DNA of 33,995 nucleotides from Acidobacteriota bacterium (GCA_003224725.1 QHZQ01000005.1:1-33995); one strand, 5' to 3'. Positions 10,449-19,907 are shown, numbered from the stretch's first letter. Notes: generated by a model not told the origin, from the letters alone. Translations and numbers: made by a program.

Positions 10449-11654
10449 ATGCCGGTCTATTCTTTTCGTGGCAAGTCCAGGACAGGAACCGAAGTTCGAG
10501 GTGAGAGGGAAGCTGACACTAAGCAAGCTCTGGTAGCGGCACTGCGTCGCGAACAGATCAGTCCTCTGGTTATAAAGGAAAAAGGCAAAGAATTTACTCT
10601 GCCAAAATTTGGAGGAAAGGTAAAGACCAAGGAACTGGCAATTTTTACCCGTCAGTTCTCTGTGATGATTGACGCAGGTTTACCGCTGGTTCAATGTCTG
10701 GAGGCTTTAGCAGTGCAGCAAGAGAATAAGATTTTTCAAAGTGTGTTACAAGCCGTCAGAACCGAAGTGGAGGGAGGTTCAACTCTAGCTTTCGCCATGC
10801 GGCAACATCCTCGAGTTTTTGATGACCTATACACGAATATGATCGCAGCTGGCGAAGCCGGTGGAATTCTCGATACGATTTTACAGCGGCTGTCCTCTTA
10901 CATCGAGAAGGCCGTCAAGCTGAAACGGGCCGTCAAGTCCGCCATGGTTTACCCCGTGGTGGTCTTAACCATTGCCGTTGGTGTCATCATATTGATTCTC
11001 TGGAAAGTAGTTCCAATCTTTTCTACTCTTTTTGCCAGCATGGATGTAAGCCTTCCCCTTCCGACCCGGATAGTTATTGGAGGCAGTAACTTTGTCGGCC
11101 GCTATATCATCTTTATTTTTCCCGCCTTTTTCGTGATAGGGTACGCCTTTAAGAAATATTACCGAACTGAAAATGGACGACGAGTGGTAGACCGAGCCCT
11201 TCTCAAAGTTCCAGTGCTGGGCAGTGTTTTAAAAAAGATCGCGGTCGCCCGCTTTTCTCGGACCCTGTCAACTTTGATTTCCAGTGGCGTTCCTATTCTC
11301 GAGGGATTGGAAATTACTGCCAAAACCGCGGGCAATGCCATTGTTGAAGAAGCCATCTTGAAGACGCGCAATTCCATTGAGGAAGGAAAAACGATCGTGG
11401 AACCGCTCCGTGATTCGGGAGTATTCCCTACCATGGTGACTCAGATGATTGGGGTAGGCGAGCAAACAGGCGCCTTGGACGCGATGTTGACAAAGATTGC
11501 AGAGTTTTTTGAAGATGAAGTGGATGCTGCTGTTGCAGACCTTTTGACCGCGATCGAACCCCTCATGATCTTGATCCTGGGAGTTATCGTCGGAGGAATC
11601 GTGATCTCCATGTACTTGCCACTCTTCTCATTAATTTCTAAGTTATCAATGTAG
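10449..11654 (+). CDS. pilC: Type IV pilus inner-membrane platform protein PilC (GspF family)
   Basis: 401 aa; FTRQFSVMIDAGLPLVQCLEAL, repeated GspF domain, MIGVGEQTGALDAMLTKIAEFFEDEVDAAV, C-terminal TM. Confidence 0.95.
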   Translation: MPVYSFRGKSRTGTEVRGEREADTKQALVAALRREQISPLVIKEKGKEFTLPKFGGKVKTKELAIFTRQFSVMIDAGLPLVQCLEALAVQQENKIFQSVLQAVRTEVEGGSTLAFAMRQHPRVFDDLYTNMIAAGEAGGILDTILQRLSSYIEKAVKLKRAVKSAMVYPVVVLTIAVGVIILILWKVVPIFSTLFASMDVSLPLPTRIVIGGSNFVGRYIIFIFPAFFVIGYAFKKYYRTENGRRVVDRALLKVPVLGSVLKKIAVARFSRTLSTLISSGVPILEGLEITAKTAGNAIVEEAILKTRNSIEEGKTIVEPLRDSGVFPTMVTQMIGVGEQTGALDAMLTKIAEFFEDEVDAAVADLLTAIEPLMILILGVIVGGIVISMYLPLFSLISKLSM

Positions 11655-11745
11655 CTTGACCGGCCCCGCGGAGGCGCAAGGCTAAAGGAACAAGGCAAAG
11701 AGTATTTGCCATTCTTTACACCCTTCCCTCGGCCTTTTTGCAATA

Positions 11746-13371
11746 TTGACCATGCCCAAGAATATCAGAGACTGGCTTTCCTGGCTCATTAAGCTAAGGA
11801 TTGTGGTTGTGACCACATTGCTTGGTGTGTCTTTGGGTTTAGAATCGGTTTTTGTTCAAGACGAAGCCCTGGCGAGACTGTTCCGAATCATCATCGTTAG
11901 CTACTTGGTCTCATTGATTCATTACGTTCTCCTTCGCTTTTCCAGTAAATATGTTCTGCAAGCCTACGTTCAGACTTTTTGTGACCAGCTCATGATCTTC
12001 TCCATCATCTATGTCACGGGGGGAATTGACAGCTACTTCTCATTCCTGTATTTGCTGTCAATCATCATGTCTGGCATTCTCCTTTATCGCAAAGGAGCAC
12101 TAATCACGGCAACTGGGAGTTCGATTCTTACTGTAGCCCAATATCTCGTGATCCGGCAGGGACTATTACCCTTAACCACTTACGCCCCTATAGAAATCCG
12201 AAATGTTAAATTCCTTATTGGAACTAACGTCTTTGCTTTTTATGCAGTAGCCTATCTTAGCAGTCACTTGTCTGAAAGCCTGCGAAAAACAGGCAGCGAA
12301 TTAGAAGACAGACGAGGCAAACTGGCCAACCTTCAAGCCTTTAATGAGAACATCATTAATAGCATGCGAGGAGGTTTATGCACTACCAATCTGGATGGGT
12401 TTATTACACTCTTTAACAAATCCGCATGCGAAATTACAGGTTATAAGCCGGAAAGAATTATCGGTGCCCATGTCAATAAGGTTTTTGGTTTTTTGGACCA
12501 CGAAGGACAATCCGCCCCTCCAGACAATTTGCCCATGCGTTTCGAGAAGGGAATTAGGAATGTCAACGGAGAGGAAATCTACTTGGGTTTCACTGTTTCA
12601 CCATTGTTAGTAGAGCATAACCGTCAGATTGGCTATGTTTATACCTTCCAGGACTTGACCGAAATAAAGAAATTGGAACAACAAATTCGACAGAAAGACC
12701 GCATGGTGGCTATGGGGAGAATGGCTGCTGGCATTGCTCATGAGATTAGGAACCCTCTCACTGCAATCTCTGGCTCCTTTCACTTACTAAAAACAGAACT
12801 AGCTCTGAACCACGATCAGTTGAAATTAATGGAAAATATTTCCTTGGAGACTAAACGCTTGTACAAAATCGTTACCGATTTCTTATCCTATGCAAAACCC
12901 GTCGCGTTTTCGGTTGGTTGGGTTGATCTGAAACGACTGACCCGAGATACGGTCGATCTATTGAGAAACAGTTCTGAACTCACAGCCAGTCATAAGATCG
13001 AGTATTCTTTCGATGCCAAAGACTCTTTGTACTGCCAAGCGGACCCTGATCTCATCAAACAGGTTTTTTGGAACCTTTGTAACAATGCGATAAAGGCCAT
13101 GCCAGCTGGAGGGACTCTCTCCATTTCTCTTGAGAAAACACAATATGAACTCACTGTGAGCTTTCGAGACACCGGTAGCGGATTGACCAAAGAGGAGCAG
13201 GAAAGGATTTTCGAACCGTTTCAATCTTCCTTTAATGATGGGACGGGTTTGGGATTATCAATTGTATTGCAGATCATAGAGGCGCACCATGGCTCGATAA
13301 AAGTTGCGTCCACCAAAGGAGAGGGCACCACTTTTCAGATCACTCTTCCAAAGGAAATGAGCACAACTTGA
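11746..13371 (+). CDS. pilS: Sensor histidine kinase, PilS-like (start may be ATG at 11752)
   Basis: 541 aa; six-TM-like N-terminus, PAS segment, H-box MAAGIAHEIRNPLTAISGSFHLL, HATPase DTGSGLTKEEQERIFEPFQSSFNDGTGLGLSIV; adjacent to pilC and a pilR-like gene. Confidence 0.88.
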   Translation: MTMPKNIRDWLSWLIKLRIVVVTTLLGVSLGLESVFVQDEALARLFRIIIVSYLVSLIHYVLLRFSSKYVLQAYVQTFCDQLMIFSIIYVTGGIDSYFSFLYLLSIIMSGILLYRKGALITATGSSILTVAQYLVIRQGLLPLTTYAPIEIRNVKFLIGTNVFAFYAVAYLSSHLSESLRKTGSELEDRRGKLANLQAFNENIINSMRGGLCTTNLDGFITLFNKSACEITGYKPERIIGAHVNKVFGFLDHEGQSAPPDNLPMRFEKGIRNVNGEEIYLGFTVSPLLVEHNRQIGYVYTFQDLTEIKKLEQQIRQKDRMVAMGRMAAGIAHEIRNPLTAISGSFHLLKTELALNHDQLKLMENISLETKRLYKIVTDFLSYAKPVAFSVGWVDLKRLTRDTVDLLRNSSELTASHKIEYSFDAKDSLYCQADPDLIKQVFWNLCNNAIKAMPAGGTLSISLEKTQYELTVSFRDTGSGLTKEEQERIFEPFQSSFNDGTGLGLSIVLQIIEAHHGSIKVASTKGEGTTFQITLPKEMSTT

Positions 13372-13380
13372 GGTTAAGAA

Positions 13381-14754
13381 ATGTCCAATCTGTTAATTGT
13401 GGATGACGAACGTTCTCTTCGGGAAGTTCTGCAAATGGTTTTCAAGAAAGAAGGATACAATGTGTCTGTCGCCAGCAGCTATCACGAGGCGGTAGCTCAG
13501 GTCAAGGCAGGGGTCTATGACCTCGTTGTCTCCGATATCAAAATGAATGACGGCAGTGGAATTGACTTATTAAAGGACATCAAGGCCACTAATCCCGAAA
13601 CCTTAGTTGTCATGATAACAGCCTACGCCACAACCGAAAATGCCATTCAAGCTCTCAAAATGGGTGCTGTGGATTACATTCTTAAGGATAACGAAAATTT
13701 TGTCGAGGAGATCAAAATCGCGGTTGCCAAGTCACTTGAGTTCTATCGTCTTCGGCAAGAACACCGTCTCTTGAAGCGACATTTTAATCAACAAAATGCC
13801 ATCCATAATATTGTTGGCTCCAGCCCCAAAATGAAAGAACTCTTTCAGATGATTGAAACCATTGGAGCCACTCAGAGCACGGTGCTCATTACCGGAGAGA
13901 GCGGAACAGGTAAGGAATTAGTGGCCAAGGCCATTCATCTTAACGGCAGCAGGAGCGAGCTCCCCTTTGTCTCCATTAATTGCGGGGCTTTTCCAGAGAC
14001 TCTTCTGGAAAGCGAGCTTTTTGGCTACATGAAAGGAGCTTTTACCGGCGCCACCATCAATAAGAAAGGCTTATTCGAAGTTGCAGACAAAGGAACAATC
14101 TTCCTTGATGAAATCGGAGAAATGAGTCTCTCCATGCAGGTAAAGTTACTCAGAATTCTCCAGGAAAAAAAGTTTCGCAGGGTGGGAGGAACCGAGGAGC
14201 TTCCTTTAGACGTGCGAATCATTGCGGCGACGAATAACGACCTGCAAAGACTGATGGCTGAGAATAAGTTCCGCGAAGATCTTTACTATCGAGTCAGTGT
14301 GATTCCTTTGGAAATCCCGCCTTTGAGAGAGCGGAAAGAAGATATTTCCTGTTTGGCCAATCATTTTCTGAAGAAATTTAACTTACAGATGCAGAGATCC
14401 ATTCTGCGCATTAGCCAAGAGGCAATGCATTCTTTGGAGCAATATGATTGGCCTGGTAATGTCAGAGAGTTGGAGAATACAATTGAAAGGGGTGTTGCAT
14501 TTGAAACTACGGAAGAAATAAGACTGGAGCGTCTCCCCTCTAAGATGAGTTGCTTGAATCCGAGCGAAATTGCTGGCACTGGCAAGATTCCAAAAAACGG
14601 AATTGATCTTGAAAGGCACATTGAAGAAATTGAAAAGTCGTATATTGCGGAAGCCCTTCAGAGGGCAGGGGGTGTTCAAACCCGAGCCGCTGAACTCTTG
14701 AAAATGTCTTTCCGGTCCTTCCGTTACTTTGTAAAGAAATATGATCTCCGCTAG
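13381..14754 (+). CDS. pilR: Sigma54-dependent response regulator, PilR-like
   Basis: 457 aa; receiver (LLIVDDERSLREVL, LVVSDIKMNDGSG), GESGTGKELVAKAIH, GAFTGA, C-terminal HTH (RAAELLKMSFRSFRYFVKKY). Confidence 0.9.
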   Translation: MSNLLIVDDERSLREVLQMVFKKEGYNVSVASSYHEAVAQVKAGVYDLVVSDIKMNDGSGIDLLKDIKATNPETLVVMITAYATTENAIQALKMGAVDYILKDNENFVEEIKIAVAKSLEFYRLRQEHRLLKRHFNQQNAIHNIVGSSPKMKELFQMIETIGATQSTVLITGESGTGKELVAKAIHLNGSRSELPFVSINCGAFPETLLESELFGYMKGAFTGATINKKGLFEVADKGTIFLDEIGEMSLSMQVKLLRILQEKKFRRVGGTEELPLDVRIIAATNNDLQRLMAENKFREDLYYRVSVIPLEIPPLRERKEDISCLANHFLKKFNLQMQRSILRISQEAMHSLEQYDWPGNVRELENTIERGVAFETTEEIRLERLPSKMSCLNPSEIAGTGKIPKNGIDLERHIEEIEKSYIAEALQRAGGVQTRAAELLKMSFRSFRYFVKKYDLR

Positions 14755-14905
14755 CCAAGTGGGCTAGAATTTCCAGCAGGGAACTCGCTCGCCCGCCAAC
14801 ATTCATTTATTGAGCCTAGCAGATATTTCTAGGAAAATATCTTCACTTCTGCTATCCTCGTGGTGTGTTGAGAATTGTAGGCCTATTGTGAAGCAAATCT
14901 AAGGA

Positions 14906-14930
14906 CCACAGATAATGAATTTATCTGTGG
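14906..14930 (+). promoter_or_regulatory. Perfect 10-bp inverted repeat (stem-loop) just upstream of the small Tudor-like ORF
   Basis: CCACAGATAA-TGAAT-TTATCTGTGG followed by CTTTTGTCG; ends 24 nt before ATG at 14955. Confidence 0.6.
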
Positions 14931-14954
14931 CTTTTGTCGTTTATGGAGGGAAAA

Positions 14955-15194
14955 ATGGCAAAGAATTCTGGCATCACTTTTTCAGCAAACGAACGCATCA
15001 ATCATTCCATCTATGGATTCGGAACAATCAGTGAAGTCAACGACTTGCATACGACAATTGAGTTTGATCAAAATGGCCGAAAGAAGTTCGTGACCAGTAT
15101 GGTCCAACTGGAGCGGACTAGTGTCCCAGCTCCGGTTGTGCCTACGCGAAGAACTCGGTCGAAAACTACCAAAACCAAGGCAAAGGACAATTAA
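14955..15194 (+). CDS. Small protein resembling the UvrD/PcrA C-terminal Tudor-like domain, basic tail
   Basis: 79 aa MAKNSGITFSANERINHSIYGFGTISEVNDLHTTIEFDQNGRKKFVTSMVQLERTSVPAPVVPTRRTRSKTTKTKAKDN; RBS GGAGGG at 14945-14950, so ATG 14955 is preferred over the track's TTG 14934. Confidence 0.72.
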   Translation: MAKNSGITFSANERINHSIYGFGTISEVNDLHTTIEFDQNGRKKFVTSMVQLERTSVPAPVVPTRRTRSKTTKTKAKDN

Positions 15195-15231
15195 TTTCCA
15201 TAAAGCATCGAATTTCTCTTGTGAATCCGTC

Positions 15232-15259
15232 AAAAGGCCCTTACTTTAGGGCCTTTTTT
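15232..15259 (+). terminator. Rho-independent terminator
   Basis: AAAAGGCCC-TTACTTTA-GGGCCTTTTTT stem-loop with T-run about 40 nt after the stop of the 14955 ORF. Confidence 0.85.
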
Positions 15260-15426
15260 ATTGGACGGCTGTAGTGAAGGCTTCCGTCTCCCTGTCCCGA
15301 AATGTAAACGGATGTGGGGTTGGTTTCGAACTTTCCTTTGGCGGCGTCCGTTATTTAGGAGTGTAGACAGTGGTACAATTGAAGTAAGGTGTGTTAAGTT
15401 TCCTCTAGACAATCAAAGGAGGCAAG

Positions 15427-15738
15427 ATGAAAAAGTGTCCTTATTGCGCCGAAGAGATTCAGGACGACGCCATCAAATGCAAACATTGTGGGTCCAATTT
15501 GGCGGCTTCTCATTGGCCGGGGAAGAAGCTGTATCGCTCCCGAAGCGACCGCAAATTGGCCGGTATCTGTGGTGGACTGGGAGATTATCTTAACTGTGAT
15601 CCGACTTTGATCAGGGTGGCCTGGGTCATAGGAGCTTTTCTGTCAGCTGGAGTTGCAGTCTTAGCTTATCTCGCGCTTATCTTTATCGTGCCTAACGAAG
15701 ACGAGATTGTGCCTCGGCCCAGGCCTGTGAGCGTTTAG
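15427..15738 (+). CDS. Zinc-ribbon / PspC-domain membrane protein
   Basis: 103 aa; CPYCAEEIQDDAIKCKHCGSNL zinc ribbon, then LYRSRSDRKLAGICGGLGDYLNCDPTLIRVAWVIGAFLSAGVAVLAYLALIFIVPNE (PspC); RBS AAAGGAGG. Confidence 0.9.
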   Translation: MKKCPYCAEEIQDDAIKCKHCGSNLAASHWPGKKLYRSRSDRKLAGICGGLGDYLNCDPTLIRVAWVIGAFLSAGVAVLAYLALIFIVPNEDEIVPRPRPVSV

Positions 15739-15766
15739 AGAGGAATAAGATAAAGGGGGGCACCTG

Positions 15767-17182
15767 ATGAAGATGTATGTTGCCGGGAGATGGCTAGAGA
15801 AAACCGAAAAGCTTGAGGTGTTGAATCCCTTTGATAACGCCGTGATAGATACCGTTCCAAGGGCCTCCATGGATGATGTGGATCATGCCCTTTCAACCGC
15901 CCTGGAAGGTGCCATAGCGATGAGGAAGATCTCTGGCTATGATCGGTTTCTGATTTTGAAGAAGGCCGCAGAACTGCTCGAGCAGTATAGCTCCGATCTA
16001 GCTAGAATCATCACCTTGGAAGAAGGAAAGATCATTAGTGAAGCTCGCTTTGAAGTCTCTCGGGCAGTGCAAACCCTCACCCTGTCTGCCGAAGAAGCCA
16101 AGAGGGTTTCGGGGGAAATGGTTCCTTTGGATGGGGCGCCTGGCGCGGGCAATCGAATGGGATTCACCCTGAGAATTCCCTGTGGTGTCGTTGTAGCTAT
16201 TTCGCCCTTCAACTTCCCGCTCAACCTGGTTGCGCATAAAGTGGGTCCCGCCTTGGCGGCTGGTAATTGTGTGGTGATTAAACCTGCCACGGATACTCCT
16301 TTGTCTGCTTTACGTCTGACCGAGATCCTTCTGGAGGCGGGTATTCCGCAGTCGGCTATCCAGTGTATTACAGGCTATGGGAGCGATATCGGAGATGCGC
16401 TTTGTTCTGATCCTCGCGTTCGCAAAATCACTTTTACCGGCAGTCGAGATGTGGGAGAACGTATTTGCCAGAAAGCCGGCCTCAAAAAAGTGACTATGGA
16501 GCTAGGTAGCAATTCACCACTTATCATCATGCCTGATGCCGACCTGGAAAAAGTGTGTCAGGCGATTGTTGCCACTGGATACAGTAATGCAGGGCAGGTT
16601 TGCATCAGCACCCAACGCGTTTTGGCCTTACGGCCGATTTATGAAGAATTGGTTAGGGCTCTAAGCCCCAGAGTGGAATCCATTAACACTGGAAATCCGC
16701 TCGATGAGAGGACCAAAATGGGACCCATGATTCGCGAGAAAGAAGCAATTCGAGTTGAGTCCTGGGTTGAAGAGGCCAAACGAGCCGGTGCCACAGTACT
16801 CGTTGGTGGTCAACGCAACGGCTCATTCTATTCTCCAACTTTGATTGCGGATGTAAAACCCCCAATGCGGATTTCATGCCAAGAACTTTTCGGCCCAGCC
16901 GTAGCTGTAACTCCCACCGATACGATTGAGGAAGCCATTTCCCTGGCTAATGACACACACTATGGGCTTTCAGCCGGTATTTTTACTCAAAACCTGGACT
17001 GGGCCCTGAGATTTGCACGAGAAGTCGATGCAGGGAATCTCCATATCAATTGGGGACCCCAGTGGAGAGCCGACCTGATGCCATACGGAGGCCTGAAAGA
17101 AAGCGGCTTTGGTAAGGAAGGCCCTAAATATGCTGTTCAGGAAATGACTGAACTTAAGATGGTCGTTCTTCACTTGAGTTAG
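15767..17182 (+). CDS. NAD(P)-dependent aldehyde dehydrogenase family protein
   Basis: 471 aa; SPFNFPLNLVAHKVGPALAAGNCVVIKPA, FTGSRDVGERI, VTMELGSNSPLII, catalytic Cys in SNAGQVCISTQRV, QELFGPAVAV. Confidence 0.93.
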   Translation: MKMYVAGRWLEKTEKLEVLNPFDNAVIDTVPRASMDDVDHALSTALEGAIAMRKISGYDRFLILKKAAELLEQYSSDLARIITLEEGKIISEARFEVSRAVQTLTLSAEEAKRVSGEMVPLDGAPGAGNRMGFTLRIPCGVVVAISPFNFPLNLVAHKVGPALAAGNCVVIKPATDTPLSALRLTEILLEAGIPQSAIQCITGYGSDIGDALCSDPRVRKITFTGSRDVGERICQKAGLKKVTMELGSNSPLIIMPDADLEKVCQAIVATGYSNAGQVCISTQRVLALRPIYEELVRALSPRVESINTGNPLDERTKMGPMIREKEAIRVESWVEEAKRAGATVLVGGQRNGSFYSPTLIADVKPPMRISCQELFGPAVAVTPTDTIEEAISLANDTHYGLSAGIFTQNLDWALRFAREVDAGNLHINWGPQWRADLMPYGGLKESGFGKEGPKYAVQEMTELKMVVLHLS

Positions 17183-17220
17183 GGTCGTGACTTTTTGAAA
17201 TCGAACTGAAAGGAGGTACT

Positions 17221-18141
17221 GTGTCCCTAATTAGAGAATTACTCGGCTTAGACGTTGCCTCTTGTCTCCAGAGGGCTCAGAAATACGAGAAAATCGGGAA
17301 ACTACGGATGGCCAGACTAGAGTTGGAAAACGCCCTCGAAATGACCGGTCTGCGGGATGAAGCTCAAAGGAAGCAGATCAACGTGCTTTTAGACCGGATC
17401 GCAATGAGTGATCAGGAGGATACAGAAGCTCAGGCCGAAGAAGCGTTGAGAAACGGCGATCATCAAAAAGCCAGATACTACCTTAACGTTGCATTATCCA
17501 GGCTGGAAGAGGGAAGCTCTGAATTCGATCGCATTAAGAGTAAGTTGGATTTCATTCCTGAGGGAATCGAAGAGGCTGAAATCGAGGACGAACTGGAAGC
17601 TATTCTGAGAGCTGATGTGGGAGTTAGCTTCTTGGATCGACAGAGAGCCTTGGAGTTCTGGAAGTCTGGGTTTCCACCTTACCGGGAGGAGTACTACTTC
17701 AATAAGGCACTAACCTCCGATGTCGTCCAGGTTCAAGCTGAACAAGCAAGTAAAAATCCTGATGACGCTGATGGTCACTTCAATTTTGGGGTGACACTGG
17801 CTCAGCTAGGGCTAATCAAAAAGGCTTTGGAGCAAATTCGTTTGTTTGTTTCACTCAGACCTGAGGATCGGGATGGGCATTACTTCTTAGCGAACTTGCT
17901 GGCTGACCAGGGGTATGATGAAGAAGCCATTCGAGAATTTGAGAAGACGATTACTCTCGATCCCGGTTTTGCAGAAGCCTACTTTTATTTAGCTGAGCAT
18001 TATCGCCAACTCAAAGATTTTGAACGCGCCGAAAGACTCTATCAGCATATTATCGAAAGGGAAAAAGGGAGTGAGCTGGCGGAGGAATCACAAGCCAAAC
18101 TGGAAGCCATCAGAGAAGGGATCCAGCGACCAAAAAATTAA
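17221..18141 (+). CDS. Tetratricopeptide repeat protein (GTG start)
   Basis: 306 aa; AGGAGG 5 nt before GTG; TPR motifs NPDDADGHFNFGVTLAQLGLIKKALEQIR, RPEDRDGHYFLANLLADQGYDEEAIREFEKTITLDPGFAEAYFYLAEHY. Confidence 0.85.
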   Translation: MSLIRELLGLDVASCLQRAQKYEKIGKLRMARLELENALEMTGLRDEAQRKQINVLLDRIAMSDQEDTEAQAEEALRNGDHQKARYYLNVALSRLEEGSSEFDRIKSKLDFIPEGIEEAEIEDELEAILRADVGVSFLDRQRALEFWKSGFPPYREEYYFNKALTSDVVQVQAEQASKNPDDADGHFNFGVTLAQLGLIKKALEQIRLFVSLRPEDRDGHYFLANLLADQGYDEEAIREFEKTITLDPGFAEAYFYLAEHYRQLKDFERAERLYQHIIEREKGSELAEESQAKLEAIREGIQRPKN

Positions 18142-18157
18142 CCTCGTTTTGACTCAA

Positions 18158-18290
18158 TCTCGGCGGTACCACCGAGGATGAAATGTATATTCCCCTCCCC
18201 CGGAGGGGCGCAGGGGTGGGTTGTGGCGAACCGGAGGACCCACCCCCGAAGGCTGACGCCTTCTGCCCCTCCCCAGAGGGGATTTTCAGA
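18158..18290. repeat. GC-rich multi-hairpin palindromic element (REP/BIME-like)
   Basis: Successive inverted repeats: CTCGGcGGTACCaCCGAG; CCCCTCCcccGGAGGGG; GGGGTGGGT...ACCCACCCC; GAAGGCtgacGCCTTC; CCCCTCcccaGAGGGG, all between the TPR stop and the galU RBS. Confidence 0.7.
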
Positions 18291-18299
18291 GGAGTCTTC

Positions 18300-19178
18300 A
18301 TGAAGATACGTAAGGCGGTCTTTCCCGCTGCGGGGCTTGGAACCCGATTTTTGCCGGCAACAAAAGCGCAACCTAAAGAAATGCTGGCTCTGGTAGATAA
18401 GCCAGTAATTCAATACGTCATCGAAGAAGCAGTGGCTTCAGGCATTGAAAACATAATTATTGTCACAGGACGGGGCAAGAATGCCATCGAAGATCATTTT
18501 GATGTCTCTTATGAACTGGAAAAAATATTGGAGAGCCGCGGCAAGACTGATCTTTTGGATCAAGTAAGAGCAATATCCAACATGGTTTCAATTTCTTACG
18601 TCAGGCAAAAAGAAGCCTTAGGGTTAGGCCATGCAATATTAGTCGCTAAGCATCTTATCGGTGAGGAACCCTTTGCAGTATTGCTTGGAGATGACATTAT
18701 CGACTCCGTTACGCCGTGCACCCAACAAATGATCGCCAGCTTTGAAAAGCACCATACATCCATCTTGGCTACCCAGGTTGTTGAGGGACCAGATATTTCT
18801 CGTTATGGTGTTATCAAAGGCCAGCCCGTTGAGCATGATTTTGAGATGGACAGAACTTATAGAGTGATGGATCTTATAGAAAAGCCCCGATACGAGGAAG
18901 CACCATCCAATCTGGCCATCATTGGTAGATACATTCTTACACCGGAGATCTTCGATGTTCTGGAAAAAACTTCTCCAGACGCGGGCGGTGAGATCCAACT
19001 TACCAACGGGCTGCGGAAACTTTTAGAACGACAGCCGATTCACGCCTATCGATTCGAAGGGAAACGATATGATGCAGGAGATAAACTAGGTTTTCTAAAG
19101 GCCACCGTAGAATTTGCGTTGAAAAGGGAGGATCTGGGTAAGGAGTTTGGAATTTACTTAAAGTCGTTAAATCTCTAG
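18300..19178 (+). CDS. galU: UTP--glucose-1-phosphate uridylyltransferase
   Basis: MKIRKAVFPAAGLGTRFLPATKAQPKEMLALVDKPVIQYVIEEAVASGI; the track start 18183 extends into the hairpin element; ATG 18300 is preceded by AGAGGAG. Confidence 0.93.
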   Translation: MKIRKAVFPAAGLGTRFLPATKAQPKEMLALVDKPVIQYVIEEAVASGIENIIIVTGRGKNAIEDHFDVSYELEKILESRGKTDLLDQVRAISNMVSISYVRQKEALGLGHAILVAKHLIGEEPFAVLLGDDIIDSVTPCTQQMIASFEKHHTSILATQVVEGPDISRYGVIKGQPVEHDFEMDRTYRVMDLIEKPRYEEAPSNLAIIGRYILTPEIFDVLEKTSPDAGGEIQLTNGLRKLLERQPIHAYRFEGKRYDAGDKLGFLKATVEFALKREDLGKEFGIYLKSLNL

Positions 19179-19406
19179 TGGCGTGTTTTGCCAATGACTA
19201 TAGCTAAGCTTTCGGACGGTGGTTCCCGCCCCCCTGTGTCGCCGGCCGCAGATATGGGTTAGCGATCAGATTGGTACTTGAGAGGGGTGGTTTCTCCAGT
19301 TCAAGTCCTCAAGCTTGGATCACCAGAAGGGAATTCCTTATTTGGCAGGCTGTTTCAACTTTCTATCCAATTGGTGAAGCCTCTATTTTGAAGAGTGAAA
19401 GAGTCG

Positions 19407-19430
19407 CCCCTCCCAGTTGTCTGGGAGGGG
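19407..19430. other. Perfect 10-bp inverted repeat, no T-run
   Basis: CCCCTCCCAG-TTGT-CTGGGAGGGG in the non-coding region upstream of selB. Confidence 0.65.
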
Positions 19431-19485
19431 GAAGTATGCAGGTGAGACAAATATCAGTGAAGAGTACAAATAACTTAGTTGGAGG

Positions 19486-19502
19486 GCTGTCCTATGGACA
19501 GC
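19486..19502. other. Perfect 7-bp inverted repeat with 3-nt loop, followed by AAAAAG
   Basis: GCTGTCC-TAT-GGACAGC in the region upstream of selB. Confidence 0.5.
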
Positions 19503-19840
19503 AAAAAGAGGTTTGCATAATGATGGAAGGAGCTCTTTATTTTTGTCCAACATTACATTTCTTAGCAGTGAATTGATGCTCAAAAGATGAATGTCTCTTT
19601 TCACGATCATTACCTCACTGCTAAAAAACTGAGCTAATTGAACCTCATTCTAAACGAAACAACAGGGATGTCAAGTAAAAAAAATCACATTTGATGAATA
19701 TTCACTTAGTTAGTTCCGCCCGGCAGGGGTCACAAGCATAACTCATTATTGTGCAATTGTTTTTGTGACTTCCAAAACCTACTGGCGGCATCAAAATCAA
19801 AACCATTCTGACGGTTAATTCTCGTCTAATCTACAAAAAA

Positions 19841-19849
19841 TGGTATAAT
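19841..19849 (+). promoter_or_regulatory. Extended -10 promoter candidate for selB
   Basis: TGGTATAAT (TGnTATAAT) about 58 nt upstream of the selB ATG at 19908. Confidence 0.5.
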
Positions 19850-19907
19850 ATTCAAGCGCAATACAAATTTGTGTATTTATTAGAGAATAATCCCAGAAAT
19901 TGGATTC

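Noticed and set aside
19260-19330. tRNA-like T-arm string CCAGTTCAAGTCC upstream of selB (possible tRNA-Sec)
   Set aside because: No matching acceptor stem, anticodon arm with UCA, or long variable arm could be built on either strand.
19271-19576. 101-aa + ORF and 75-aa - ORF in the selB upstream region
   Set aside because: Both run through the perfect hairpins, lack RBS and family resemblance; non-coding is more likely.
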